DNA of 64,000 bases from Pomacea canaliculata (Eukaryota > Mollusca > Gastropoda > Architaenioglossa > Ampullariidae), in NCBI RefSeq assembly GCF_003073045.1, contig NC_037596.1:7025416-7089415 (forward strand), read 5' to 3'. Below, piece by piece: positions 48,198 through 63,763 of the stretch. The position numbers and the translations under genes are program-made. The notes under the pieces were generated by a model. The model made no database searches. It was not told where the DNA came from and saw only the letters and a list, made by a program, of their open reading frames with translations. How positions within the stretch are numbered: the first letter of the stretch is position 1; each line of letters begins with the position of its first letter.

Positions 48198-48437
48198 ATG
48201 TACGAAGGTTGTTTTTTTTTTTTGCCATTGGCGTTGTTAATGCTTTCGTTGTTTGTGCCTTATACATCAAGTGAAAGGGCGGCAACTCCTCCATTTTTCA
48301 AGCCGATTGTCTCCGTGTCTACTGAACTTACTACAGTGACTTTCGATGTTGATGGCAGACATCAGAACAGCTACTCACACAAAAAACCCGGTATTACTTT
48401 CAACAACAGCTTAAGCAATTGCATGGGATTTTTTTGA
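48198..48437 (+). CDS. Possible small secreted protein or first exon
   Basis: A 79-codon frame starts with a good signal peptide (basic-free start MYEG, then FFFLPLALLMLSLFVPYTSS) and continues with ERAATPPFFKPIVSVSTEL and TTVTFDVDGRHQNSY. I do not recognise the family. A donor-like ccg/gtatta lies at about 48391, so it may be only the first exon, with the rest of the frame being intron. No paralog lies elsewhere in the window and there is no clear TATA box or poly(A) signal. It could be a chance frame. Confidence 0.3.
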   Translation: MYEGCFFFLPLALLMLSLFVPYTSSERAATPPFFKPIVSVSTELTTVTFDVDGRHQNSYSHKKPGITFNNSLSNCMGFF

Positions 48438-50991
48438 AACTTTTTAAACTTTTCTGCGTGTTACCAGCCTACGTTTTAAATCTATGGATATTGGTGTTCT
48501 TTTTTTCCATGTTTATATTTTTGACATTTTTTTCTTCTAAAGGTACCTGTCTATTTGTCTTTGCTCTAATGCACTTTTTTTTACCTTAGCTGTCCTTTTT
48601 CTTCTAAAACAGAAGGATTATTGTTCAAACTAAATTCCATATAGCAAACTATGTGTCTTTACTTTTTTGTAAACTGTTGCCTTCACTTGGCGTTCACAGT
48701 CAAATAATTGACCACCAAACTCTACACTCCTCTCCATTTTACTCACGTGCTATATATCGACACTTACGGTCATATAGAGAAACATGATTTCTTATGCTCG
48801 GGTTTTAATTTTGTAATGTGTGTGCTTTAACAAGCCACACACACTGGCACTTTGTTTTTATTAAGGCAGAGCTAAAACTGATGATGGAGCAGAAAGGCGG
48901 AAGACGAAAAGAGAATCAAGGGCGGACATCCTACACCACTCATCCCCAGATCGTGACAGCCTTCTACTGTATCGTACGACTCGACTGTTTCCACGGGCAA
49001 GAGTAGAAGTCAAGTAAAGATATTTTAATGTTACATTGAAGGCAAAAGTAAAGTAGCAGTTATCATTAGCTCACATGGTTGTAGCAATATAGAGATTCTG
49101 TAAACACATGAAAGACCACGTGACGTTGGACCACCATTCACAACATTGTCAGCAGCCAACACCAATCACAGCGACAGTTCATGTTATTCGGACATTGAAA
49201 GTCTGCATGTCTCGTGCTAAAGTAACATTTGTTCAGAACCACGAAAAATGCAGACTGTCAGAGTACGAATAATCCCAACTGTCGCTCATTCTCTCTCTCT
49301 GATTGGTGTAGACGTCACAATGTTGTGAGTGGTGCACCAGCGTGACGTAGTACACTGTTATCAGCGCTGATTGATCGCATGAGCGAAACGTAGCGGGTAA
49401 TTAATTAACCGAAGGGTTTCGGAGGTTGAAATTTACAGTTTAGTCTTCTATCGCCTACATCTACTGATATCGGGGTAAAAAAACACAAACTGCTCAGAGA
49501 AAAAGAAACTATATGCGCAGCTAGGTTGTAGTTCTCTTTCTATCAGACTCTCCTAACCAAAGGTTGGAACATCACACTGAAGAATCTACGCCCACAAATT
49601 TCTATTTTACAGGTTTTAGAGTATGTTATAAGAAAAAGTAACAAAGTGTGCTTCTCTCCCATTGACTGTTCCGGTATTTTTCTCATGAGTTAAACATTTG
49701 AACAGCGCATTTACAATCTTAATTATGTACTTGTAATTAATTTCTTTAATGAGTACTCTTATAGGCACTTCTGTGTATGCTTGAATGATGTGTGTGAGAA
49801 GGATGAGGAAGAAGTCAAAGCTCACAAACATGGCGAGGGTAAAGTTCATCGTTTGCATTACAGAAGACGACTGCAACCCTGAAACCTAGTACATAAATTT
49901 TCTCACACTTATGTACACGAGATATTTGTGTTTGTTTGCCTGAGATTGTAACTACTCTCAGATAGCGACTAAAGCTCAGTATTCATGACTTAGTGCATAC
50001 CTACACAATTTTTTTTACCAGCAAGGAATTTTTTGAAAACACAAGCAGAAAAATCATTGTTTCTATCAGTTTCCCATCAAATCAAACGGTCAAAATCAAG
50101 TTCAATTTTGTCTACGTTTTTTCGTATTTTTAAGGATTGAGACTAAGATGCATTAAACACACATACACACACCTATGCACGCACTCGCGCTTCTTGCACA
50201 CATATCTTCTATTTCTACAACATTCTTTCTTTCCTCTAATCCGTCTCATTTAGTTCAGGATTTGTGTTCTCTGTCTTCACCTGCAGGTGTCGAAAGTAAC
50301 AGCCCACAACCTTAATGACTAGTTCAGCTGTGCGAGATTAATCCTCTTGATTAAACATCTATTCACTTTAGTCTTTCAGTGCACACACACACACACACAC
50401 ACACCGATTATTGACTACTGGACAATTCGAAGACAACACTATATCTATCGCTTGTCTTCTACATTTGTTTTTGTGTACTTTCATCGTGGATGAAGCCAAT
50501 CTTGCGGCAAGCTGTTGCTTGTACCGGTGGTGACTAATCGTGATATTTCTTCTTCTTTCTTTTTTCTATCTTTCTTTTATTCTTTGTTGTTCTCGTCATC
50601 TTGTCTTTTGTGCTTGATTTCTTTTCATCTTTCATTCACCTTTGCTACTCTCTTGCCTTCCTTCCTTTCCCGGAGTATGACGGAGCGTTTAACTAGACAC
50701 TCGGTGCTCTTGGTTAAACCTTTTTCCAGTTAAAGGCTTCCACTTATTTGTTTCATAGCGCCATCACTTTTTTAAGTGGTAGGAATGGTTAATTGGAGAA
50801 AATTTGTATTCATTATTGTATTTTTTGGGGGTCACATCCCGGTCCTACGTACTTTGCCACGCCTCCTCCCCACACTTTATCTTTTCTTTTCGTATACACA
50901 TCTGGGACAAACATATTGACCAAGACAGCGCTAGAGAGAGAGAAGGTTGCACAGCAGCACCCACCCCCCTGTCCCCCCTTAAATACATGTG
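48438..50991. other. Intergenic; EF-hand upstream block from about 50.0 kb
   Basis: 48438-50000 has no supported gene. A phase 2-1 candidate exon at 49765-49838 is noted but not called. 50040-50990 is conserved with 54390-55380 upstream of the second EF-hand copy and, in part, with 36990-37560. It holds a (CA)n tract near 50382-50404 and gacaaacatattgaccaag just before the TATA box. Confidence 0.6.
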
Positions 50992-50998
50992 TATATAA
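50992..50998 (+). promoter_or_regulatory. TATA box, EF-hand gene copy A
   Basis: TATATAA within gtgtatataagtttctgcag, 51 bases before the ATG. The same box and flanks precede copies B and C. The expected transcription start is about 25-30 bases downstream. Confidence 0.75.
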
Positions 50999-51048
50999 GT
51001 TTCTGCAGGTGAACTTTGCCAGCCACGTACGTTGCGGAATCCGTCACT

Positions 51049-53345
<2,297 letters not shown>

Positions 53346-53481
53346 TCTCATCTACTTCTACATTCTCCGGAGCTGATGAACAAGAACACCTTGCGGGCCT
53401 GAAGATGACAGGCTGGAGTTGACACTCAGGATGCGTTAATGTGAACCTGAAGGACAGAAACTTCTGGAATAACAAAACTGA

Positions 53482-53487
53482 AATAAA
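53482..53487 (+). terminator. Poly(A) signal, EF-hand copy A
   Basis: AATAAA about 137 bases after the stop, conserved in position in copies B and C. Confidence 0.7.
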
Positions 53488-54063
53488 ATTTGGCATCAAG
53501 CATGGAAATGGCGTTATAACTGTTTGCTATCAGTGTAAATCTGTCATGTGTGTATGTGTGTATGTGTGTATGTGTGTATGTGTGTATGTGTGTATGTGTG
53601 TATGTGTGTGTGTGTGTCTGTTATGGGCTTGCGTGCTGTATCTGTGTCTGCAAGTGTGCACGCATACCAAGTGTCTAAATAATGTTTCCGATTATAGTCT
53701 GTAGCCCTATACATAGGTTACTTCAAACTGTATCGACACATTAGCAACTAAAGGGACTCCAACCTGAACCTTCTCCCCCAAAAAATAAAATAAAACAAAC
53801 GAAATGCTACTTTCCATGGAGAAGCAGTCTACCTACGGTGGATGAGCCACGGCCATTTTATGTAAGTGATGGACTTAACGGTTCTAGTTTATGTGCAATG
53901 AATGTGTTTCTAGGTTTGCATCTGCAAGGGATAGTCACAATGGCTTTGGATTATCTTGCACTGGGTTGAACCCAGAGATATAGGAAGTAGACCGTTGAAA
54001 TAAACGAGCGTACCTTGAAGACAAGCTAAGTGAACAACTAAACAGTAAACAAAGTAAACAAAG

Positions 54064-54190
54064 CGCAAATGGGGGTGGACAGGACACACCCTGCACAAAC
54101 CAGCTGACACCATTGCCAGGCAGGCACTTGACTGCAACCCTCAGGGGAAGAGGAGAGTTGGGAGACCGAAGCTGACTTGGAAAAGAACAG
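54064..54190 (+). mobile_element. LINE remnant, C-terminal end of the polymerase ORF
   Basis: Translation reads W-T-G-H-T-L-H-K-P, then IARQALDCNPQ and GKRRVGRPKLTWKRTV, the well-known end of RTE-like LINE proteins (W-x-G-H ... G-R-x-x-x-G-R-P-x-x-T-W-x-R-T-V). No other LINE part is adjacent. Confidence 0.6.
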
Positions 54191-55381
54191 TAGTTCAACC
54201 TGAAAAGTGAATTTAAAGTTTGTGTGTATGTGTGTGTATGTGTGTGTTCGAGCGAACGCGCAGCATTGAACACTTGTGTGGTTTGAGAGATAGAGATGTA
54301 CAGAAATAGAAGTACTTACATCTGCTGTTATCGTTTATTGATAATTAATTATTGCTAACATACTTTGCGCGAACTATATGATAGTTTCTTTTGTCTATAA
54401 GTTTTCCATCAAATCAAATTGTCAAAATCATGTTCAGTTTTGTCTGTGTTTTCGTTTCTTTAGCGACTGAGACTAAGAATCATTGAACACACATTCACAC
54501 ACACATATACACACACGTGCGTCTTGCCAGACGAAGAAATGAAAAATTGTAGTATTGTATTGTTATTTCAATGCGCGCAAAAAAAAATATAAACATAGAA
54601 AGATTCCTTCTATGTCTAGAACATTCTTTCTTTCCTCTCCTCCCTCTCGTTCTCTGTCTTCACCTGCAGGTGTGGAAAGTAACAGCCCACAACCTTAATG
54701 ACTGGGTCAGCTGTGCGTGATTAATCCTCCTAATTAAACATCCATTCACTCCAGTCTTTCAGTGCACACACACACACACACTGATTATTGACTACTGGAC
54801 AATTGGAAGACAACACTATATCTACCGCTTGTCTTCTACATTTGTTTTTGTGAGCTTTCATCATGGATAAAGTCTATCTTGCGGCAAGCTGTTGCTTGTA
54901 CCGGTGGTGACTAATCATGATATTTCTTTTTCTTTCTTTTGTTCTATCTTTGTTTCATTCTTTGTTGTTCTCGTCATCTTGTCTTTTGCGCTTGATTTCT
55001 TTTCATCTTTTATTTATTTTTGCTACTCTATTGTCTTCCTTCCTTTCCCGGAGTATGACGGAGCGTTTAACTAGACACTCGGTGCTCTTGGTTAAACTTT
55101 CTTCCATTTAAAGACTTCCTCTTCTTTTTTTCATAGAGACATCACATTTTTAAGTGGTAATAATCCTTAATTGGAAAATATTGATATTCATTATTGTATT
55201 CATTTATTTTTGGTCACATCACGGTCCTACCTGCTTTGGCACTCTTATGCCCCTCCTCCCCACACTTTATCTTTTCTTTTCGTATACACATCTGTGACAA
55301 ACATACTGACCAAGACAGCGTGCGCGCGCGAGAGAGAGAGAAGGCGGGACAGCAACGCACCCTCCTGTCCACGTACAGGTG

Positions 55382-55388
55382 TATATAA
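55382..55388 (+). promoter_or_regulatory. TATA box, EF-hand gene copy B
   Basis: TATATAA 52 bases before the copy B ATG, in the same context as copy A. About 1 kb of upstream sequence is shared with copy A. Confidence 0.75.
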
Positions 55389-55439
55389 GTTTCTGCAGGT
55401 GAAGCTTTGCCTGCCACGTACGTTGCTGAATCCGTCACT

Positions 55440-57613
<2,174 letters not shown>

Positions 57614-57751
57614 AATCTTTACCACCTCATCTACTTCTACATTCTCCGGAGACGATGAACAAGAACACCTTGCGGGCCTGAAGATGACAGGCTGGAGTTA
57701 ACACTCAGGATGAACCCTGAAGGACAGAAAAATCTGGAATAACAAAACTGA

Positions 57752-57757
57752 AATAAA
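57752..57757 (+). terminator. Poly(A) signal, EF-hand copy B
   Basis: AATAAA about 139 bases after the stop, in the same sequence context as copies A and C. Confidence 0.7.
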
Positions 57758-58139
57758 ATTTGGCATCAAGCAAGGAAATGGCGTTATAACTGTTTGCTAT
57801 CAGTGTAAATTTGTCGTGTGTGTGTGTGTATGTGTGTATGTGTGTATATGTGTGTATGTGTGTATGCTGACAGTGAACGACACTCACATTCTTGTCCTCT
57901 CACTATCTTTTCTGAGCGAGGAGCTGTGTCACTGACTGTGGCCCCCTCCCTGTGTGTGCAGCTGAGCATCCCAGTTAGTTCAACCCGGTATCTAGTTACA
58001 TCGGATGCTGACACTCAGAACTAAACTGTGTGGTGTGTTGTAGCATGCCTGATTGAGTGTTGGAAGTCAGGTGTTGCTTTTTGCCTACTGATGAAAAGCA
58101 TCTTTGGAGCAAAACTGTAAATCTGATACTGATGTGGTG

Positions 58140-59513
58140 ATGAAAGCATCTGGAATGGACTACCTGAATGGTTTGTTGTTACTGGTCCTGGCCTTTACTT
58201 TCACAGGTACTGACAGTTTTCAACTACAAGGATTTATATTTGAAATTTTATATAAACAGTTTATTGTGAATAGAAAACGAAAGATAATCATCTAGAAATG
58301 TACTTACATATTGATGTAAAATTACGCACGAGCATATATTCAGTCTCCACAGAGAAGTTGTCATTACAGATAAAGTTTCGAAAGCTACAAAAGTACCTAT
58401 TTTTTTATATTTATTTATAAATTTCACATACATTTCCTGTGCCTCTGTCATCTGAGGTACCCGTAATTTAAACACACACCGTCATCATCTGTTTTTAACG
58501 AAATTTTTAAAGTAACAAAAGTGTTGGCAATATTTATTTATCTCTAAAGGACTAAGCAGGTGAGACACCGGGAGAGTTGCTTCTAATAGAAAGAGGGGAG
58601 GAAATTTCTCAAGGAGGAATATACAAGAAAAACATTAAGGAAAATGCAGAAATTCAAATTATTTTAGTTCTATATTGTTCTCCCTTTTCACTCCTGTTAA
58701 ATATGTTTTTAGTTTCCGGAACACTAGCTAGATGTGTTATATATAGCAGAAATAATAAACAGATTATTTTTGCTTACACAAAGAACTGTTTTTAACGAGA
58801 ACGGTTTGAGTGTAATGAATATTTATGTGGCATAGTAATTCCTATACAATGACGAATCATGCAATAATTCTGTCTACCCATTTTATTTGTGCTTTGTCTT
58901 TACAGCTTCCAATGTTTTCTTTCTTTCTTTCTTTCTTCCTTCCTCCTTATTATTTCCTTTGGACTACAGCTTTTTTGTTTGATTACCACTTTATGTTTAT
59001 TTTTACAGGGGATGGTAGTACAATGACGGAAGTTTCGTCTGGTAAGTAATAGCATAATATAAATAATAGAAGGCTGACTTTCCATACATTTGTGGTAACT
59101 GACCAAGAGAAATGTTGGGGTTGAAGGATGTTTGTGTATGAAGATGTGGAGATAGATATGTGTATAAGGAAGACAGAGATATGGGGGGGATGTATAAGGG
59201 TATACGGGTTGTGGTAGTGGGAGGTAGGTCAAAGGTAATGTAGAGGTGTGGAACCTTATAATCTTTTCTGGTATATCTTTGCTGTATATGTGGATATGAG
59301 TGTGTGAGCATACAGGTGAATAACGAAGGAAAATTGTATAGATGTGGGCATATATCCATTTGTGACTAGGTTCTCGCACCCTTGCTTAAGTGCTTAAACC
59401 AAAAAAAGATATGTCTATGTCTATCACAAACTCATTTTTTCAGCAAAACATTTGTTTCATCAGCGTTCTGTGCTTATTTTTTGCAGGAGATGACATGCTG
59501 ACGATGGAACCTT
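58140..59513 (+). CDS. Micro-exon gene 2 (secreted, partial or truncated)
   Basis: Signal exon 58140-58206 (67 nt, core NGLLLLVLAFTFTG) is followed by micro-exons 59009-59041 (33 nt, GDGSTMTEVSSG) and 59487-59513 (27 nt, GDDMLTMEP). All are phase 1 to phase 1 with clean acceptors and gtaag donors. The leader before the ATG is nearly the same as at 63697. About 50 bases after the second micro-exon the sequence turns into a LINE remnant and then the promoter of EF-hand copy C. Any further exons have been lost or lie beyond copy C. It may therefore be a truncated copy of the gene at 43106, or its transcript may run through the EF-hand gene. Product unknown. Confidence 0.55.
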
Positions 59514-59562
59514 GTAAGTCTCAATGGGTAAATGATGAGATTGAAGTTTTTACTAGCTCCTA

Positions 59563-59655
59563 GAACACTCAGGGAAAGAGGAGAGTAGGGAGACCGAAGC
59601 AAACTTGGAAAAGAACAGTAGAGAGTGACGCAAAGGACATCGAAACCACATGGGT
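59563..59655 (+). mobile_element. LINE remnant abutting the copy C promoter
   Basis: Translation NTQGKRRVGRPKQTWKRTV followed by ESDAKDIETTW continues the same RTE-like C-terminal region seen at 54064-54190. It stops where the promoter-proximal EF-hand block (catctgtgacaaacatattg) begins, so copy C lacks the 1-kb upstream block of copies A and B. Confidence 0.6.
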
Positions 59656-59751
59656 CCAACATCTGTGACAAACATATTGAGCGAGACAGCGTGCGCGTGC
59701 GAGAGAGAGAAGGCGGCACAGCAGCACACACCTCCTGTCCACGTACAGGTG

Positions 59752-59758
59752 TATATAA
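59752..59758 (+). promoter_or_regulatory. TATA box, EF-hand gene copy C
   Basis: TATATAA 52 bases before the copy C ATG. Conserved upstream sequence extends only about 100 bases above it. Confidence 0.75.
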
Positions 59759-59809
59759 GTTTCTGCAGGTGAAGCTTTGCCAGCTACGTACGTTGCTGAA
59801 TCCGTCACT

Positions 59810-62103
59810 ATGCTGTCTTACTGGATCTTGTTCTCTTTGACTACCTTGTGCTTCAGGTAAGAAATGTGCAGATCATGTGATTTAGTCTCTTTGACACATC
59901 CACTACCATCACTACCTTTCAACAAAAACTGGATAGAGATAACACTTCAACAACAAATTTGACGAAAATTTACAGCTGTTCGACATCTTGGTGTGAGTTA
60001 AACTGACAACTGATTTGTTCCCGACAAGTCGTTGCTGCTCTTCATGGACGCACCTCGGCAAGTTGCTGGTTGTGTGTAACCAAAGATCCTTTGACCAAGT
60101 CTAGCAAAGTATTTGCTCAATTATATAAAAACTTTATCAGAACTGGACAAACATTGGTTCATATTGTTCACTGGCATTAAGAAGGAAAAAAACAATGTAG
60201 TTTACGTGTGTCCGCGACCTTTAAAGAAAACAACAAAAGTTTGTAAGTGTGTGTGTTCGCGCGAACGCACAGCATTGAACACTTGCGTGGTTTCAGCGAT
60301 AGAGATGTACTTAAATCTGCTGTTATCGTTTATTGATAATTAATTATTGCCTAATATACTTTGTACGAGCTACATTTCTTTTGTCTACATTGACCACTGC
60401 ATCACAAGCCTCGGTTGAAGCCTGCGCTATCAGATCTCTATACAAACAAACATATAGATGACAAATAAACAATTCTCACATTCAAGAACACATTTTATAA
60501 GACTTGCAATAAGAGCAAAATGTCCTGGCATTATATTGTGAAAGAAGCTGCATGATTCCAGGAAACGATAGAATATTCCCTTAACTAAAGGGCACTTTCA
60601 TGAACTGAAAGAGTGACAGGATATTTGTTTCAGTTCCCATGTACCTGGAGGACCTCACGCTCATATCTTTAACAAAGTCTTCAGTTTTTTCGACCAAGAT
60701 GGTGACAACAAAGTGACTGTGACAGAGTTCTGGACCAAGCTTCCCAATGACCCGAATGGTAACAGTACACATCCATCATCTTTACTAACCTCTGAATGTG
60801 TGTGTGCAGAGATGTTGAAAACAGATATAAATGTGACAGCTCCCAATCTGACTGAAATCTTCAGGCAAATTTGGGAATCAGGGGAGGTCACTGTTGCGTG
60901 GAAGACAGGGCTCATCTTCAAGTTACCCAAGAAAGGAGATCTTGGAGACTGCAATAATTGGAGGGGCATAACACTTCTTTCCCTCACCAGCAAGGTCTTC
61001 AGCAAGATTGTTTTGTCAAGACTGACGGCAACACTTGAGAAAGAACTCCGACCACAGCAAGCAGGATTTCGCCCTGGGCGATCCTGCTCCGAACACATCT
61101 TCATTCTGCGACAGATTCTGGAGCAGAGCAACGAATGGAACACACCGCTGTACATCAATTTCATCGACCTGGAGAAGGCTTTTGACAGCATCCAACGCGA
61201 GTCCTTATGGAAGATCCTGAGGCATTACGGAGTCCCTGCAAAACTTGTTCAGGTCATTGCAATGCTGTACAGCGATTTCAAATCCCAGGTTGTCTGTGAC
61301 ACGGAGCTCACAGACCCCTTCAACGTCAGTACCGGGGTGAAGCAGGGCTGCATTCTGTCGCCGTTCCGTTTGGACATGGGGTCACCTAGAGCGGGTTTCA
61401 GCCGATCGACATCGGTGGCTGACTCTGGTTGAGGCCTTATGTGCAACCTGATGCACGAAGAGGAATAGAATAGATAGAATGTGTGTGTGTATGTGTTTGT
61501 GTTAGTGTGTGTGGTAGTGTGTGTGCCTGGGTGTGCCGTGCAGTATCTTGCCAGGTTCTGGTTTCTCTACTTAAGGTCACATATTTGTCCTGATACATTC
61601 AACAAGAGATGTCATTGGTCAACGACTCATCTACCATCCTTCATCCAATTGTGGGCGATTTTTAAGGTTACCACATAACAACTTAACTGTTCGACAACGG
61701 GACAACTTTCAATACCTTTATCAGACATTAACTACCTTACCCATAGTTCACGGTTTATTAATTGCGTAAGAATATCGTCATGGCGGTTTCAGATGATGGT
61801 ATCGTCACGAAAGAAGAGTTCATTAAGTGCTGGGAGTCGATCACCGAATACACTTCTGAAGAAAAGGAGGAGAACCGACACTCGGCCGAGCTGTTGTTCA
61901 AGCGAGTCACCAACACCACACTCAGCTACGACGATACATTTCTGTTGTTTAAGGTCTTCGATACAAACAGTGAGTAACTGGCACTACACGAAATTCCCTT
62001 CTTTTAACACATCATCGTTTGATTTATTCTTAGTGAAAAAAGATGGAAAACTTATTGACACCCTGAACACTTCTTGTGCTGAAACTCTTTCGCCACCCTA
62101 TCA

Positions 62104-62200
<97 letters not shown>

Positions 62201-63169
62201 CTGTCTGTCTGTCTCACTAGCAATCTCTCCCCTCCCCAACTCTCCAGTTTTGGTAGGCAGTGTTATTAATCTATGTTATCCATGAAGTTTGCTTTGTAAT
62301 GAGATGTATAAGAAACAAGCGTTAATTAAAACAAGTTTTCTGTTGCAGATGATGGGGTCATTAGCAGAATAGAATTTCTGACCGAATGGGAAAGAGTATG
62401 TACAAAAAGCTGTGTATATAGTTTCTTGACTCGTCCGCCTGTCGTCCTTCTCTGTAGATGTGTGCACATGTGTGTGTGTATGTCGCCAGAATCTATTCCC
62501 TTTCATCTCTCACATCATTCTTCCCTCTAGTGTGCTGGCGTGTCATCATACCTATAATTGCCCTTGTGGATGAATAAAGTTGTATTGAATTGAATTGAAT
62601 TGAAAATAGATAATGACACTCTCCATCCTCATTAATTCTTTTCTGTTTCTGCTTTTTGTTTTCTATGTTCGTCTTTGATTACTTGTCAGCATGATTGTTC
62701 TCCTTCCATCCATCGTATTCTGCACACGTCACATACTTGCCTTAAACATTGAGGACATGCTCCTTTTTGAACGCGATTATGTGCTATGTATATCATGGGA
62801 TGATGATGATGATGACGACGACGACGACGACGACGATGATGATGATGATGATGATTTTTATTATTAAAAAAGCAAGACTTTATTTTAATCATCCACGATC
62901 TTTTAATGAAGCGTGTGTGTGTGTGAGAGAGAGAGAGAGAAGGAGTGCATGATAGTAAGTTTTAATTACGACAGATGTAATTTAAAAAGAATTTCTACTT
63001 TCAGAAGGATTTACCTCTGAGATCACATGTCGCCACAACTGATGGAGTAGTTTAATTTTAGAAATAAGAATATAAAAAATAATGTTTTTCTATTTCTTAG
63101 ATCCACCCTGAACATGACAATTATACATCAAAACCACATTCTGTGACGCCAGCCCCAGGTAGAAGGTAA
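59810..63169 (+). CDS. Secreted EF-hand protein, copy C
   Basis: Exons 59810-59856, 60634-60758, 61793-61969, 62349-62395, 63101-63169; 154 codons in frame. Signal peptide MLSYWILFSLTTLCF. Loops: DQDGDNKVTVTE, DPNDDGIVTKEE and DTNNDGVISRIE. Exon 2 is one codon shorter than in A and B, just before loop 2, which brings loops 1 and 2 one residue closer (19 between starts). The tail ends VTPAPGRR. Intron 2 holds a LINE reverse-transcriptase fragment and intron 4 a short retroelement tail; neither breaks an exon. The long frame that crosses from exon 2 into the LINE is not a fusion gene, because the donor after exon 2 (gtaaca) is intact and shared with A and B. Poly(A) signal at 63308-63313. Confidence 0.88.
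60805..61478 (+). mobile_element. LINE (RTE-like) reverse-transcriptase fragment
   Basis: An open frame in intron 2 of copy C shows RT blocks: WRGITLLSLTSKVFSK, QQAGFRPGRSCSEH, INFIDLEKAFDS (motif A) and GVKQGCILSPF (motif B). The F-A-D-D block (motif C), the endonuclease and the C-terminus are missing. After 61370 the sequence jumps to a short 3' piece ending tgatgcacgaagaggaat. The insert lies inside the (TG)n tract that copies A and B keep at this point. Confidence 0.8.
62106..62213 (+). repeat. (CTGT)n microsatellite, copy C intron 3
   Basis: About 26 CTGT units with one single-base slip near 62199. Confidence 0.97.
62460..62605 (+). mobile_element. Retroelement 3' tail in intron 4 of copy C
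   Basis: An insert of about 145 bases, absent from copy B at the same site, ends with cccttgtggatgaataaag and a (TTGAA)n run, a LINE/SINE tail form known from CR1/L2-like elements. Confidence 0.5.
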
Positions 63170-63307
63170 AGTTTTTACCACCTCATCTACTTCTACATTC
63201 TCCGGAGATGATGAACAAGAACATCTTGCGGGCCTGAATATGACAGGCTGGAGTTAACACTCAGGATGAACCCTGAAGGACAGAAACATCTGGAATAACA
63301 AAACTGA

Positions 63308-63313
63308 AATAAA
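63308..63313 (+). terminator. Poly(A) signal, EF-hand copy C
   Basis: AATAAA about 139 bases after the stop, same context as in the other copies. Confidence 0.7.
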
Positions 63314-63696
63314 ATTTGGCATCAAGCATAGAAATGGCGTTATAACTGTTTGCTATCAGTGTAAATCTGTCATGTGTGTGTGTGTAAGTGTGTGTGTGTG
63401 TGTGGGAGGAGGAACCTTTATGCTGACAGTGAACGACACTCACATTCTTGTCCTCTCACTATCTTTTCTGAGGGGGGAGCTGAGCCACTGACTAGGGCCT
63501 CCTCCCTGTGTGTGGAGCTGAGCATCCCAGTTAGTTCAACCCGGTATCTACTTACAGCGGATGCTGACACTCAGAACTAAACTGTGTGGTGTGTTGTAGC
63601 ATGCCTGATTGAGTGTTGGAAGTCTGTTGTTGCTTTTTGCCTACTGATGAACAGCATCTTTGGTGGTAAAACTGTAAATCCGATACTGCTGTGGTG

Positions 63697-63763
63697 ATGA
63701 AAGCATCTGGAATGGAATACCTCGGTGGTTTGTTGTTACTGGTCCTGGCCTTTACTGTCACAG
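63697..63763 (+). CDS. Signal exon of micro-exon gene 3 (continues past the window)
   Basis: 67-nt exon with core GGLLLLVLAFTVTG, phase 1 donor (gtgcag, the same donor sequence as at 43172). Leader and following intron match 58140 closely. The rest of the gene would lie beyond 64000. Confidence 0.6.

Noticed and set aside
58900-59379. 159-codon minus-strand frame
   Set aside because: His/Thr/Tyr/Pro-rich low-complexity translation opposite intron sequence of micro-exon gene 2; no homology recognised.
60713-61432. 239-codon EF-hand/reverse-transcriptase fusion
   Set aside because: Exon 2 ends at a conserved donor and the RT part is a LINE fragment in the intron; the joined frame is accidental.
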